Shown piece after piece: positions 52,549 to 60,766 of a stretch of 64,000 nucleotides of DNA. Made by a program: the position numbers and the translations under genes. The notes under the pieces were generated by a model. The model did not search any database. It was not told where the DNA came from and saw only the letters and a program-made list of their open reading frames with translations. Numbering within the stretch: the stretch's first letter is position 1; every line of letters starts with the position of its first letter. Source of the stretch: Serratia sp. PL17 (GTDB taxonomy: Bacteria > Pseudomonadota > Gammaproteobacteria > Enterobacterales > Enterobacteriaceae); assembly GCF_017832355.1 (NCBI RefSeq), contig NZ_JAFIBY010000005.1:248001-312000 (forward strand). Direction: 5' to 3'.

Positions 52549-52962
52549 ATGAAACACATAGGATTTTATGGTGGTAGTTCTATCGTTGAGCTTGGCTATC
52601 CTTCAGATATGGTTGGTTTTTTTTCTATTTTAAATGAAAAGGTTAATGATAAAGAAGATGAGTGTTTACTTGCACAACTTTATCTTAGATATATTCATTT
52701 CAATGACTTAGACAAAACTTATTCATTAATAACAAAATTACGCAAACTTTTACCAAAAGACGTTGAGCAGAGGTTTTTTAAATACTTTGATGGTATTGAA
52801 CATTGCATAAAATCTGCGAAAGGGTTTTATGAAGACTGGAATATTTATAAGCCGGTAAGAATAGTAGTGACTGACATGCCGGATTTTATGGTACATAGAG
52901 ATCGAGTTGTAGAGGAATATGACGCATTGGCCTCTGATGATACCCCATTTTGGCTACGTTGA
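52549..52962 (+). CDS. cdiI: Presumed CdiI immunity protein
   Basis: 137-residue acidic-to-neutral protein with no signal peptide or membrane segment, so cytoplasmic, as expected to block a nuclease toxin. It starts 5 bp after the cdiA stop with AAAAGG as ribosome site. Base composition is far more AT-rich than cdiA, typical of exchangeable toxin/immunity modules. I do not recognise its family; function is inferred from position only. Confidence 0.75.
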   Translation: MKHIGFYGGSSIVELGYPSDMVGFFSILNEKVNDKEDECLLAQLYLRYIHFNDLDKTYSLITKLRKLLPKDVEQRFFKYFDGIEHCIKSAKGFYEDWNIYKPVRIVVTDMPDFMVHRDRVVEEYDALASDDTPFWLR

Positions 52963-52972
52963 GTTAAAACAA

Positions 52973-52993
52973 ATCCCGGCCTTGCGCCGGGAT
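52973..52993. terminator. Convergent terminator after cdiI
   Basis: ATCCCGGC-CTTGC-GCCGGGAT, 10 bp after the cdiI stop and 9 bp from the end of the minus-strand gene at 53002. Confidence 0.7.
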
Positions 52994-53001
52994 CTTCACA
53001 T

Positions 53002-53322
53002 CTAAGCCCTAAAACCTCCCTCTTCCCGCCGCCGTAATCGGAGTACACTGGGTGCGGCGGTGATCCCGGATCCGGTCCACCAATCCCCACCAATAACCAG
53101 CTCGCCATTCTGCCGCACCCAGTCCGCCCCCAGATCCGTGCGGTGCTGGCTGGCCTCGCACAGTGCTTCCCAGATAGCATCTTCGGTAACGGTAGTGATC
53201 CACAGTTCATCTGGCCGCAGGGTGAGTTGCAACGGTTCACCGATGCCAAAACCCAACTCGGCCAGCTCAACGCCAGAGATTGTCAGTTCCGGGATAGGTT
53301 CAGGAATAAAAGTGATGTTCAT
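53002..53322 (-). CDS. SymE-associated AbrB-like small protein
   Basis: 106-residue protein whose start overlaps the SymE-like stop (ATGA). Its first half (LTISGVELAELGFGIGEPLQ, then LTLRPDELWITTV) echoes the SymE fold pattern of the preceding gene; the second half is acidic then ends in RLRRREEGG. It could be a diverged second SymE domain or an antitoxin/partner. No named family recognised. Confidence 0.7.
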   Translation of the reverse strand: MNITFIPEPIPELTISGVELAELGFGIGEPLQLTLRPDELWITTVTEDAIWEALCEASQHRTDLGADWVRQNGELVIGGDWWTGSGITAAPSVLRLRRREEGGFRA

Positions 53323-53546
53323 AGGGCGCTTCCTCCCGTGGCGGGTACGATGCGGATGATCAACCGCCCCGGTTCTGTGATCACCTCGATCTGCTGGCCG
53401 GTGGTAAAGCCGCATTGCTCCAGCCATTTACCCGTAAGGGTGAGTTGCGGCGGCGGGTTGGGCCTGCCGCCGTTAGGGCGATAGCCAACAATGCATTTGC
53501 GTGCTTGGGATGCGGCGGGTTCTGACGTAGAATCTGCTCTAGCCAT
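53319..53546 (-). CDS. symE: SymE-family toxin (AbrB-like fold)
   Basis: 75 residues with the SymE core CIVGYRPNGGRPNPPPQLTL, then TGKWLEQCGFTTGQQIEVIT and GRLIIRIV. E. coli SymE is an SOS-induced, AbrB-derived protein toxic to growth and affecting nucleic acids, repressed by the antisense RNA SymR. The start at 53546 follows GAGG 8 nt upstream. A candidate SymR-like RNA lies opposite this start. Co-translated with the next gene. Confidence 0.75.
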   Translation of the reverse strand: MARADSTSEPAASQARKCIVGYRPNGGRPNPPPQLTLTGKWLEQCGFTTGQQIEVITEPGRLIIRIVPATGGSAL

Positions 53547-53620
53547 AGTAACTACCTCGTATAGTTGCTTGTGGTGAGCAGTAACAGCAGGTTGCACCCT
53601 GCTGTTACTGCGTTATTTTC
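53540..53620 (+). ncRNA. Candidate SymR-like antisense RNA opposite symE start
   Basis: On the plus strand TTGGGA (53505-53510), 17 bp, TAGAAT (53528-53533) form a plausible sigma-70 promoter; a perfect 14-bp hairpin (53578-53591 / 53598-53611) followed by GTTATTTTC could terminate the transcript. The predicted RNA is about 75-80 nt, close to E. coli SymR (77 nt), and covers the symE ribosome site and start codon. Boundaries are inferred. Confidence 0.5.
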
Positions 53621-53621
53621 A

Positions 53622-53978
53622 CTACCCTTCTTTTGTAGCCTTTCTTGCTGAATCCCAACGTCGGGTTTGATAGCGGGTAATCAAACTTTCCAATACTTCG
53701 CGGATCACCGTCTGTTCGCTTTCGTTTAACTGGCTGACAGCTTCGAACTGTAATGCCAGTGCATAAGTATGCCCACGTTCATATTCATCAAAAAGTAAGT
53801 AATCAGTACTGACCTGCAATGCTATCGCTATTTTTTTGAGAGCATCCAGAGAAGGAAATGCTTGCGCATTTTCATATTTCTTCCAACTGTTTACATGAAT
53901 GCCGATGGTATCGGCCATATCTTGTTGGGAAAGCCCTAATCTTTGACGTAACTCATTTAATCGGGCAGCTAATGGCAT
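53622..53978 (-). CDS. XRE-family HTH regulator
   Basis: 118-residue DNA-binding protein. HTH at about residues 6-60 (LRQRLGLSQQDMADTIGIHV, NSWKKYENAQAFPSLDALKK), followed by a short helical C-terminus and basic tail. Upstream of the symE-like gene on the same strand; may regulate it or the cassette. A perfect 8-bp inverted repeat at 54097-54118 lies about 120 bp upstream and is a candidate operator. Confidence 0.85.
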   Translation of the reverse strand: MPLAARLNELRQRLGLSQQDMADTIGIHVNSWKKYENAQAFPSLDALKKIAIALQVSTDYLLFDEYERGHTYALALQFEAVSQLNESEQTVIREVLESLITRYQTRRWDSARKATKEG

Positions 53979-54096
53979 AGAAAACAGAGTCCTGTTAAAG
54001 GGAGTTACCCAAATAGTATTTCATTGTTACCCCGTGGAATGGGTTTATGTTTAAAGGGTATCATTATGTTTAAAAAATACATCCTGATGTTTTTAA

Positions 54097-54118
54097 GTTT
54101 GCGAGATACTTCGCAAAC
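54097..54118. promoter_or_regulatory. Inverted repeat upstream of XRE gene
   Basis: GTTTGCGA-GATACT-TCGCAAAC, perfect 8-bp arms, in the 233-bp AT-rich gap between the XRE gene and the orphan cassette. Confidence 0.45.
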
Positions 54119-54210
54119 CGCTAGTGGTAGAGGAACTTCATATTGGTAGTACAGAAAGGTGCAGGCAAGGATGCCACGGTAGGGCGGTAGCTTGCTTTCT
54201 CCAATCAAAT

Positions 54211-54762
54211 CATGACCGGCTCGGGCAGCATCAGCCTGAGCAAAGACAAGATGCACAGCAATTACGACAGCGTGCAGGAGCAGACCGGTATCTTCGCCAG
54301 TAAAGGTGGCTTTGACCTGACGGTGGGCGAGCACACCCAGCTTAACGGTGCGGTGATCGGCAGCACCGCCACGGCGGATAAAAACAAACTCGATACCGGC
54401 ACGCTGGGCTTTAAGGACATCCACAATCAGGCGGACTTCGAGGTAGAACACCAGAGCGTGGGCATCAGCTCCGGCGGCAGCATCGGCAGCCAGTTCGCCG
54501 GCAACATGGCCAACGGCCTGCTGGTGGGCGCCAACAACAGCGGACACGACAGCTCCACCACCAAATCTGCGGTGAGTGACGGCACCATCATCATCCGCGA
54601 TCAGGACAAACAGACGCAGAACGTCAACGATCTGAGCCGCGACGTCGAGCATGCCAACCAGACGTTAAGCCCGATCTTCGACAAAGAGAAAGAGCAGAAA
54701 CGGTTGCAGCAGGCACAGCTGATCGGCGAGATCGGCAATCAGGCGATGGACATTGCGCGGAC
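54211..54762 (+). repeat. 552-bp direct repeat, copy in orphan cassette
   Basis: Near-identical to 50611-51162 (7 mismatches). Left of it homology fades quickly into unrelated sequence; right of it the coding sequence diverges to a different pretoxin and toxin region. Confidence 0.97.
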
Positions 54763-56023
54763 CGAGGGTTCGATCGCCGCGACCAAAGCCGCCAACGAGA
54801 AAATGAATAACGTTACCGATGCCGATCGCAAGGCAGCAGCGGATAAGTTGGCGAAAGAGAAACCGGGCAAGGTCATCACCGACAAAGATATCAACGCGCA
54901 GATTTACCAGACGGCCTATAACCAGGCGTTTAGCGAGTCGGGCTATGGCACGGGCGGCAAGGTGCAGCAAGGCATGCAGGCGGCAGTTGCCGCGGTGCAA
55001 GGGTTGGCCGGTGGCGATCTGAAGGCGGCGATTGCCGGCGGGGCTGCGCCGTATCTGGCGGAACAGATTCATCGTCTGGCACCCAATGAGGAAAGCAGAA
55101 TTATCGCGCATGCCGTGGTGGCTGGCGCACTGGCAGAACTGCAAGGTCAGTCGGCTGCTGCCGGTGCTGCGGGCGCTGCAACGGCAGCATTGGGTACCAA
55201 GGCGATCGCCGAGGCGATGTTCGGCACCAGCGATTTCAGCAAGATGAGCGAAGAGCAGCGCCAGACGGTTTCCGCGTTGGCTACGCTGGCAGGCGGTTTG
55301 GCCGGTGGTCTGGCAAGCGTTGATACGGCGGGGGCGGTCGTTGGTGGACAATCAGGTAAGAATACCTCTGAGAACAATGACCAGTTTAGTTTCCCTCCAG
55401 GGATGATGAGTTCTGGTCAAGCTGCGTTCACTTTGGGCAAGTATATGACAGAGCATGACGCGACTCCGGAACAAATGACTACGGCACAGTCTGATTTGGC
55501 GCGTGGTTTGGGAACTGGTGCACCACAGCCTGCAACCGAGTTTGTTAAGGCTTGGGCGCTATTGATGAGTGGTGTCGGGGGGGCTGTCATAGCACCAACT
55601 GCTGGTACTGCGGCCGTTATTGGTGGCGGGGCCTTCGGTGGTATTTCTGATGCGGGTAAGCAGTTGCTTACTATGAAGCCAAATGAGACATATAGTTACA
55701 CCGATACTTTAATAGCCATTGGTACCGGCGCATTAACGCAGGGTAAAGGGCTGGTACTTTCAGAGGCCGTAAATACAAGTGGTGCATATTTAGGAAGTAA
55801 AGTTAAAGGTGAGGATGCTACAGGTGCTGTAACAGGTGCTGTATTTGGTACATTCATCGGTTATAAAGGTGGCGAAAAGATAACCAAGGGAATTATATCT
55901 AAAGGCATATCACCCATTACTGCTGAAGCGGCTGGGGTTGTGGGTGGCGGTGTGGCCGGGACAGTGGTAGGCGCTGGGATTGAGGCTGGGATGAAAGCTG
56001 AGGATAAAAATAATGGAAAATAA
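54212..56023 (+). CDS. Orphan CdiA C-terminal cassette (cdiA-CT, no secretion domain)
   Basis: 603-residue frame that starts inside CdiA-homologous sequence and has no signal, TPS domain or ribosome site, so probably silent until recombined. Residues 1-184 duplicate CdiA 2604-2787; then an alternative pretoxin region ends at SENN (386-389) in place of VENN. The remaining 214 residues are Gly/Ala/Val-rich with hydrophobic stretches (VGGAVIAPTAGTAAVIGGGA; AAGVVGGGVAGTVVGAG), suggesting a membrane-active toxin. Toxin family not recognised. Overlaps the next gene by 11 bp. Confidence 0.85.
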   Translation: MTGSGSISLSKDKMHSNYDSVQEQTGIFASKGGFDLTVGEHTQLNGAVIGSTATADKNKLDTGTLGFKDIHNQADFEVEHQSVGISSGGSIGSQFAGNMANGLLVGANNSGHDSSTTKSAVSDGTIIIRDQDKQTQNVNDLSRDVEHANQTLSPIFDKEKEQKRLQQAQLIGEIGNQAMDIARTEGSIAATKAANEKMNNVTDADRKAAADKLAKEKPGKVITDKDINAQIYQTAYNQAFSESGYGTGGKVQQGMQAAVAAVQGLAGGDLKAAIAGGAAPYLAEQIHRLAPNEESRIIAHAVVAGALAELQGQSAAAGAAGAATAALGTKAIAEAMFGTSDFSKMSEEQRQTVSALATLAGGLAGGLASVDTAGAVVGGQSGKNTSENNDQFSFPPGMMSSGQAAFTLGKYMTEHDATPEQMTTAQSDLARGLGTGAPQPATEFVKAWALLMSGVGGAVIAPTAGTAAVIGGGAFGGISDAGKQLLTMKPNETYSYTDTLIAIGTGALTQGKGLVLSEAVNTSGAYLGSKVKGEDATGAVTGAVFGTFIGYKGGEKITKGIISKGISPITAEAAGVVGGGVAGTVVGAGIEAGMKAEDKNNGK

Positions 56024-56279
56024 ACGTGTAGGTTTCTCAATGTTTTTATATTTATTTTTTTCATTTTCATTGTTGATAATAGCAATAGCTATTTTGGCGA
56101 GTTTTATTGCGCCAATAATTTTCTTCGTCCGTAATGGGGTTTTTGATTATCGGTTAGAGACGTTTGTTTTTGCTTGCAAAGCTGGGGCAGGTGCTGGTAT
56201 TCCATTAGGGATTGGCGTTTGGGTGTTTGCGAAAATAGAAGAGATACGGAAACGAAAACTAAGCGATAAAGATAGGTGA
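56013..56279 (+). CDS. Small inner-membrane protein, presumed orphan immunity
   Basis: 88 residues with two predicted membrane helices (MFLYLFFSFSLLIIAIAILA extended to ASFIAPIIFFV; and AGAGAGIPLGIGVWVFA) and a basic C-terminus. It overlaps the end of the orphan toxin, as immunity genes do. Membrane location fits protection against a membrane-targeting toxin. Family not recognised. AT-rich. Confidence 0.7.
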   Translation: MENKRVGFSMFLYLFFSFSLLIIAIAILASFIAPIIFFVRNGVFDYRLETFVFACKAGAGAGIPLGIGVWVFAKIEEIRKRKLSDKDR

Positions 56280-56329
56280 CTCTATTTTTTAACCGGTTTT
56301 TTTATGATGTATATGAGAGGGATTTTGTG

Positions 56330-56887
56330 GTGAGATTAAAATTAATTGCCGTTTTTCTATCAGTCACTGCTGTTTCTGGCTGTTCCGTGAACTTAACAAA
56401 ATCTGTTGATGATTACGCAGGGGCGGATTTTGCCAGGATCAGGGTAAAAAACTACCTGCCACCATTAACTCTTGAAGTTTATGAAAAAGCAGGACAGTGC
56501 TACAAGCTTGTGGATGCCAAGAGCTTGACTGCGGGTGTTAATGTCATTGGTATCAAGTCTACCTACAATAAAAAATTACCGGGCATGTTGCCGCCGTCGC
56601 CTGAAATGCAGGGCATGGATGCGATAGAGTATAAAATTAAAGCGAATCAGCATGTCAGCATCACCTATAAAGAAGAGACGTTTAGATCGCAATATAATCA
56701 AACTATAGCTACGCGTTCAAGCAGTTTCATTCCGGAGGTTGGTCATGATTATGATATCTACCCAGTCAACTCGGGGGTGAATATTGTTGATCTGACTAGC
56801 AGCAACCATGCACCAAAGTCTTGGGGCAATGAAGACAAAGAGTGCAATTATAAAACAGGGCTGCTGGGAGGGAGGAATTACTATTGA
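56330..56887 (+). CDS. Putative lipoprotein of unknown function
   Basis: 185 residues starting at a GTG (56330; another GTG at 56327) with GAGAGGG 8 nt upstream. The signal ends in lipobox VSGC, followed by SVNLTKSVDDYAGADFARIR. An open frame extends upstream to 56276 but adds a charged segment in front of the signal. No family recognised; it follows the orphan immunity gene directly and may travel with the cassette. Confidence 0.7.
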   Translation: MRLKLIAVFLSVTAVSGCSVNLTKSVDDYAGADFARIRVKNYLPPLTLEVYEKAGQCYKLVDAKSLTAGVNVIGIKSTYNKKLPGMLPPSPEMQGMDAIEYKIKANQHVSITYKEETFRSQYNQTIATRSSSFIPEVGHDYDIYPVNSGVNIVDLTSSNHAPKSWGNEDKECNYKTGLLGGRNYY

Positions 56888-57065
56888 TGCGTGGCAGCTC
56901 GCAAGTTACCGGTTTCACTGATTAATTATTATGTCGGACCTGCTAGTCTTTAACCTTATCTATTATTGGGTTTGATAAGATTAATTCAATTATTTATGCC
57001 GTTAATACGGCATGGAAAGCTATTTTTGTACCTAAGTTGTTCCACTTACTATTAAGGATGATTGC

Positions 57066-57641
57066 ATGAAAAAGTTAGCTATTGCCACTCTGGCCCTTTC
57101 TACCTTGGGCTTCGGTGCTGCGGCACAGGCTGGCCAAAGCACTATTACCGCCGGATATGCGCAGAGCAAGGTGCAGGACTTCAAAAACATCAACGGCGTG
57201 AATATCAAATACCGCTATGAGTGGGATTCGCCAATCAGCGTTATCAGCTCATTTACCTATATGAGCGGTGATAAGGACGAATCGTACAATGTTTATCGTG
57301 ATGTGGTTAATAATCATGCCGAAGTGAAATATTACTCGCTGTCCGTTGGCCCGGCATACCGTTTTAATCAATATATCAGCGTTTACGGGTTGCTGGGTTT
57401 GAACTATAACAAGGTTGATTACACGTCCTCCTGGAGCAATTACGCTTACGACACTTACGAATATATGGGTGAAGAAAGCGGTAACCAGAAGAAAACCTCC
57501 TTTATGTACGGCGTCGGTTTCCAGGTAAACCCAATGGAAAATCTGGCGGTGGATATCGGTTATGAAGGCTCCAGCCTGGATGCAGGCGGTAAAAATCGCT
57601 CTATCAACGGTTTCAACATCGGCATTGGCTACCGTTTCTGA
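57066..57641 (+). CDS. Ail/Lom/OmpX-family outer-membrane protein
   Basis: 8-stranded outer-membrane barrel, 191 residues. Signal peptide MKKLAIATLALSTLGFGAAA-QA, then family motifs: STITAGYAQSKVQDFKNING, KYRYEWDSPISVISSFTYMS, YYSLSVGPAYRFNQYISVYG and the C-terminal strand FNIGIGYRF ending in Phe. Members confer adhesion and serum resistance in Yersinia; here the role is unknown. Own promoter in the 178-bp AT-rich gap upstream. Confidence 0.9.
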   Translation: MKKLAIATLALSTLGFGAAAQAGQSTITAGYAQSKVQDFKNINGVNIKYRYEWDSPISVISSFTYMSGDKDESYNVYRDVVNNHAEVKYYSLSVGPAYRFNQYISVYGLLGLNYNKVDYTSSWSNYAYDTYEYMGEESGNQKKTSFMYGVGFQVNPMENLAVDIGYEGSSLDAGGKNRSINGFNIGIGYRF

Positions 57642-57656
57642 TAGTTGAATGAGTCA

Positions 57657-57676
57657 GGCCTCCCCGAAGGGAGGCC
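57657..57676. terminator. Convergent terminator Ail / abgT
   Basis: Perfect GGCCTCCC-CGAA-GGGAGGCC between the convergent stops; T-run weak on both sides. Confidence 0.6.
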
Positions 57677-57684
57677 GAACACGC

Positions 57685-59211
57685 TTACTCCATCTTCGGA
57701 TAGACCCCCGGCCCGATCGGCAGGCCGAGTGCGTACCACGCCAGCAGCAGCAAAATCCACACGGCAAAGAACACTAACGGATAAGGCAGGATCAGCACGT
57801 AATAGGTGCCGAGCTGGGCATCTTTGCGGTAACGCTGCAGGAAACCGAGGAACAGCGGCAGGAACGGAGACATCGGTGCCAACGGCAGCACCGAGGAGTC
57901 GGCAATGCGGAAGATCATCTGTGCGAACGCCGGGTGGAAGCCCAGCAGCATAAACATGGGCACAAAGATCGGCGCCAGTATAGACCAGATAGCAGAGCCG
58001 CTGGCGATAAACATGCACAGGAAGGCGGAGAGGAACATCAGGCCAAGGAACGCAGGGGCGCCGCTCATGCCGGCGGCTTCCAGCATGTCGGTCAGGCCGA
58101 TGGCCATAAACTTGCCCATGTTGCTCCAGTTAAAGAACGCCACGAACTGCGACAGCGGAAACACCATCACAATAAAGCCAGCCATGCTTTTCATCGGCTC
58201 TATCAAGTGGTGGGGAATATCGTCAGGCCGCTTGATCTGTTTGGTCACCACGCCATAGGTAATGCCGACGGTGAAAAAGAACAGGATGATGATCGGCACA
58301 ATTCCTTTAATGAACGGCGATGGGATCACCGAGCCGGTTTTCGGATCGCGCAGCGGGGCGGCTTCCGGCACCACCAGGGCGGCGATAATGGCGATAAACA
58401 CCAGTGCGGCGATGCCGCTCATCATCAGCCCGCGGTTTTGCAGCGGGGTCAGCGCCTCGATCTTGTCCTCCGCGCTGCCGTGCCATTCTGGCAGCCTGGG
58501 TTCAATAAACTTATCGGTCAGCAGTGCGCCGGCGATGGTCAGCACGATCACTGAGGTAGCCATAAAGTACCAGTTGTCGATCACACTGACGTGAACGGCG
58601 GCGTCTACCGCTTTGGTGGCCTCGGTACTGATCCCGGAGAGCAGCACGTCGGTGGTGACGATCAACAGGTTGGCGGTAAAGCCGGAGGCCACCCCGGCAA
58701 TAGCGGCTAATAGCCCGGCTATCGGGTGGCGCCCCACCGCCAGAAACATCAGCGCGCCGAGTGGCGGCATCACCACCAGTGCGGCATCCGATGAAATATG
58801 GCTGAAGAAGGCGATAAACAGCACCATGTAACTGGCATAGCGGGCGCTAACGCGTGAGGCCATTTTGTACATCAATGCCTGCAACAGCCCGACTTTCTCG
58901 GCCAACCCTGCACCGATGACCAACGCCAAAATGGCACCCAGCGGCGCAAAGCTGCTGAAGTTATGAATGATATTCGGGAAGATCCACTGCATGCCCGCCA
59001 CGCTCATCAGGTTATTCACCTTGATCAGCTCACCGGTGGCCGGGTTCTTCACCGCCACGTCCAGCCAGGAGAACAGCGCGGTGGCCAGCATTAAAACAAC
59101 GATTAAATAGACGAACAGTAAAAATGGATTGGGGATTTTATTCCCGATGCGTTCTACCCAGTAAAAAACGCGGCCGGGGCTTTTATTCGCTGACGTTGTG
59201 ACCTCACTCAT
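57685..59211 (-). CDS. abgT: p-Aminobenzoyl-glutamate transporter AbgT
   Basis: Inner-membrane transporter of the AbgT family, 508 residues with about nine to eleven membrane segments. Family segments ARYASYMVLFIAFFSHISSD, IASGSAIWSILAPIFVPMFM and DSSVLPLAPMSPFLPLFLGF are clear. Imports p-aminobenzoyl-glutamate, a folate breakdown product. Start at 59211 follows AGAGGG. Third gene of abgABT; 103 bp downstream of abgB. Confidence 0.93.
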   Translation of the reverse strand: MSEVTTSANKSPGRVFYWVERIGNKIPNPFLLFVYLIVVLMLATALFSWLDVAVKNPATGELIKVNNLMSVAGMQWIFPNIIHNFSSFAPLGAILALVIGAGLAEKVGLLQALMYKMASRVSARYASYMVLFIAFFSHISSDAALVVMPPLGALMFLAVGRHPIAGLLAAIAGVASGFTANLLIVTTDVLLSGISTEATKAVDAAVHVSVIDNWYFMATSVIVLTIAGALLTDKFIEPRLPEWHGSAEDKIEALTPLQNRGLMMSGIAALVFIAIIAALVVPEAAPLRDPKTGSVIPSPFIKGIVPIIILFFFTVGITYGVVTKQIKRPDDIPHHLIEPMKSMAGFIVMVFPLSQFVAFFNWSNMGKFMAIGLTDMLEAAGMSGAPAFLGLMFLSAFLCMFIASGSAIWSILAPIFVPMFMLLGFHPAFAQMIFRIADSSVLPLAPMSPFLPLFLGFLQRYRKDAQLGTYYVLILPYPLVFFAVWILLLLAWYALGLPIGPGVYPKME

Positions 59212-59314
59212 TGACTTACCCTCTGTGTTTGTCCTGTTGTGTTTATTTTTTATTATTTGATTTAATTATAATTATTTTTACTGGCCCGGTTTGCGGGCCT
59301 TTGCAGCGTAGTCG

Positions 59315-60766
59315 TTATTTTAACGGTGAAGGTTTAATGCCCGCGGGGATTGGGCAACTGTAGGGGTGTTCTGCGCGTTGGCGTTTGAACTCTTGTCGGC
59401 AGTCTGCCAGAAGGTTGCTGTCGCTCAGCAGTTCGATGGCAGTGGCAGCCATGATCTTGCCCGCCAGGCACATGCCTTTGTGGGCGATAGAGGTACGGCC
59501 CTGTGCTACCAGTTGCCAGGTGTGCAGCGGGGTGCCGAATGCAAAGCACGGGCTGAAGCACTGCGCGGTCGGTGCCACCCAACTGACGTCGCCTACATCG
59601 GTCGATCCGTACAACAAATCCTCCGATGCCACATAAGGTGCGACCTCATCCATCAACACCTTGTCACCCAACTGCTGTACCCATACACGGCCAGCCGCAC
59701 CGCCGGTACGGGCGATATTCAGCCTGGCATTGCGCAGGTCGTCCTTGTTCAGCGTTTGGCGGATCTCGGTGGCGAATCTGCGCTCCTCCTCACTGTATTC
59801 CGGCAGGCCGAAGTCACAGACATACCGATACATCACCTGCTCCATGCTGCGGTTCGGCACGTAGTTGGAGCAGGCCTTATCGAAACGCACCGTCATTTGG
59901 GTGTCGGTCATTAGCGCCGCGCCTTTAGCGATGTTGATCACCCGCTGGTAAATATCCTGCGCCTGATCGAGCTGCGGCGCGCGGATCAGGTACAGCACTT
60001 CTGCGTCGGCTTGCACCACGTTGGGCGAACTGCCGCCGGTGTTGGTCACCGCATAGTGCAGCCGCGCTTCCTGCACGATGTGCTCGCGCAGGAAGTTAGC
60101 GCCGGTGTTCATCAATGTCACCGCATCCAGCGCACTGCGGCCAAGATGTGGCGAGTTAGCGGCGTGAGCGGCGATCCCTTTGAACTGAAAGGCTGCCTGA
60201 ATATTGGCTAAGGTGCTGGTGTTGAACATGCCGCTGAAGCCTTCGGGGTGCCAGGTGAGGGCGGCGTCGACGTCATCGAACAGCCCTTCGCGCACCATGA
60301 AGGTTTTACCGGAACCGCCTTCTTCGCCGGGACAACCATAGAAACGCACGGTGCCGGTCAAGCGCTGCTGCTGCATCCAGGCTTTCACGGCAAAGGCGCC
60401 CGCCAGCGCGGCAGTGCCCAGCAGGTTGTGACCACAGCCGTGGCCGTTGCCATTTTCCACTAAGGGTTCTGGTGTGGCGCAGCCTGACCGTTGACTGAGC
60501 CCGGCGAGGGCATCGTACTCGCCCAGCAGGGCGATCACCGGCTGGCCGCTGCCGAAGCTGGCGATAAACGCGGTTTCAATGCCGCCAACGCCACGTTCAA
60601 GCGTAAAGCCTTCCTGCTCCAACGCGTCAGCCAGCAAATTGGCGGAATAGGTTTCGGTAAAGCGTGTTTCAGGGTGATCCCAGATACTGTCGCTCAGTGC
60701 GCTAAAACGTGGCTGGTGTTGGTCAATGTAGTGATTGATAAATGCCAGCAGTTGCGGATGGCTCAT
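59315..60766 (-). CDS. abgB: p-Aminobenzoyl-glutamate hydrolase subunit B
   Basis: M20-family metallopeptidase subunit; with AbgA it splits p-aminobenzoyl-glutamate to p-aminobenzoate and glutamate. 483 residues (481 in E. coli). M20 landmarks: [42 protein letters not shown], and [11 protein letters not shown]. Start overlaps the abgA stop (ATGA). Confidence 0.93.
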   Translation of the reverse strand: MSHPQLLAFINHYIDQHQPRFSALSDSIWDHPETRFTETYSANLLADALEQEGFTLERGVGGIETAFIASFGSGQPVIALLGEYDALAGLSQRSGCATPEPLVENGNGHGCGHNLLGTAALAGAFAVKAWMQQQRLTGTVRFYGCPGEEGGSGKTFMVREGLFDDVDAALTWHPEGFSGMFNTSTLANIQAAFQFKGIAAHAANSPHLGRSALDAVTLMNTGANFLREHIVQEARLHYAVTNTGGSSPNVVQADAEVLYLIRAPQLDQAQDIYQRVINIAKGAALMTDTQMTVRFDKACSNYVPNRSMEQVMYRYVCDFGLPEYSEEERRFATEIRQTLNKDDLRNARLNIARTGGAAGRVWVQQLGDKVLMDEVAPYVASEDLLYGSTDVGDVSWVAPTAQCFSPCFAFGTPLHTWQLVAQGRTSIAHKGMCLAGKIMAATAIELLSDSNLLADCRQEFKRQRAEHPYSCPIPAGIKPSPLK

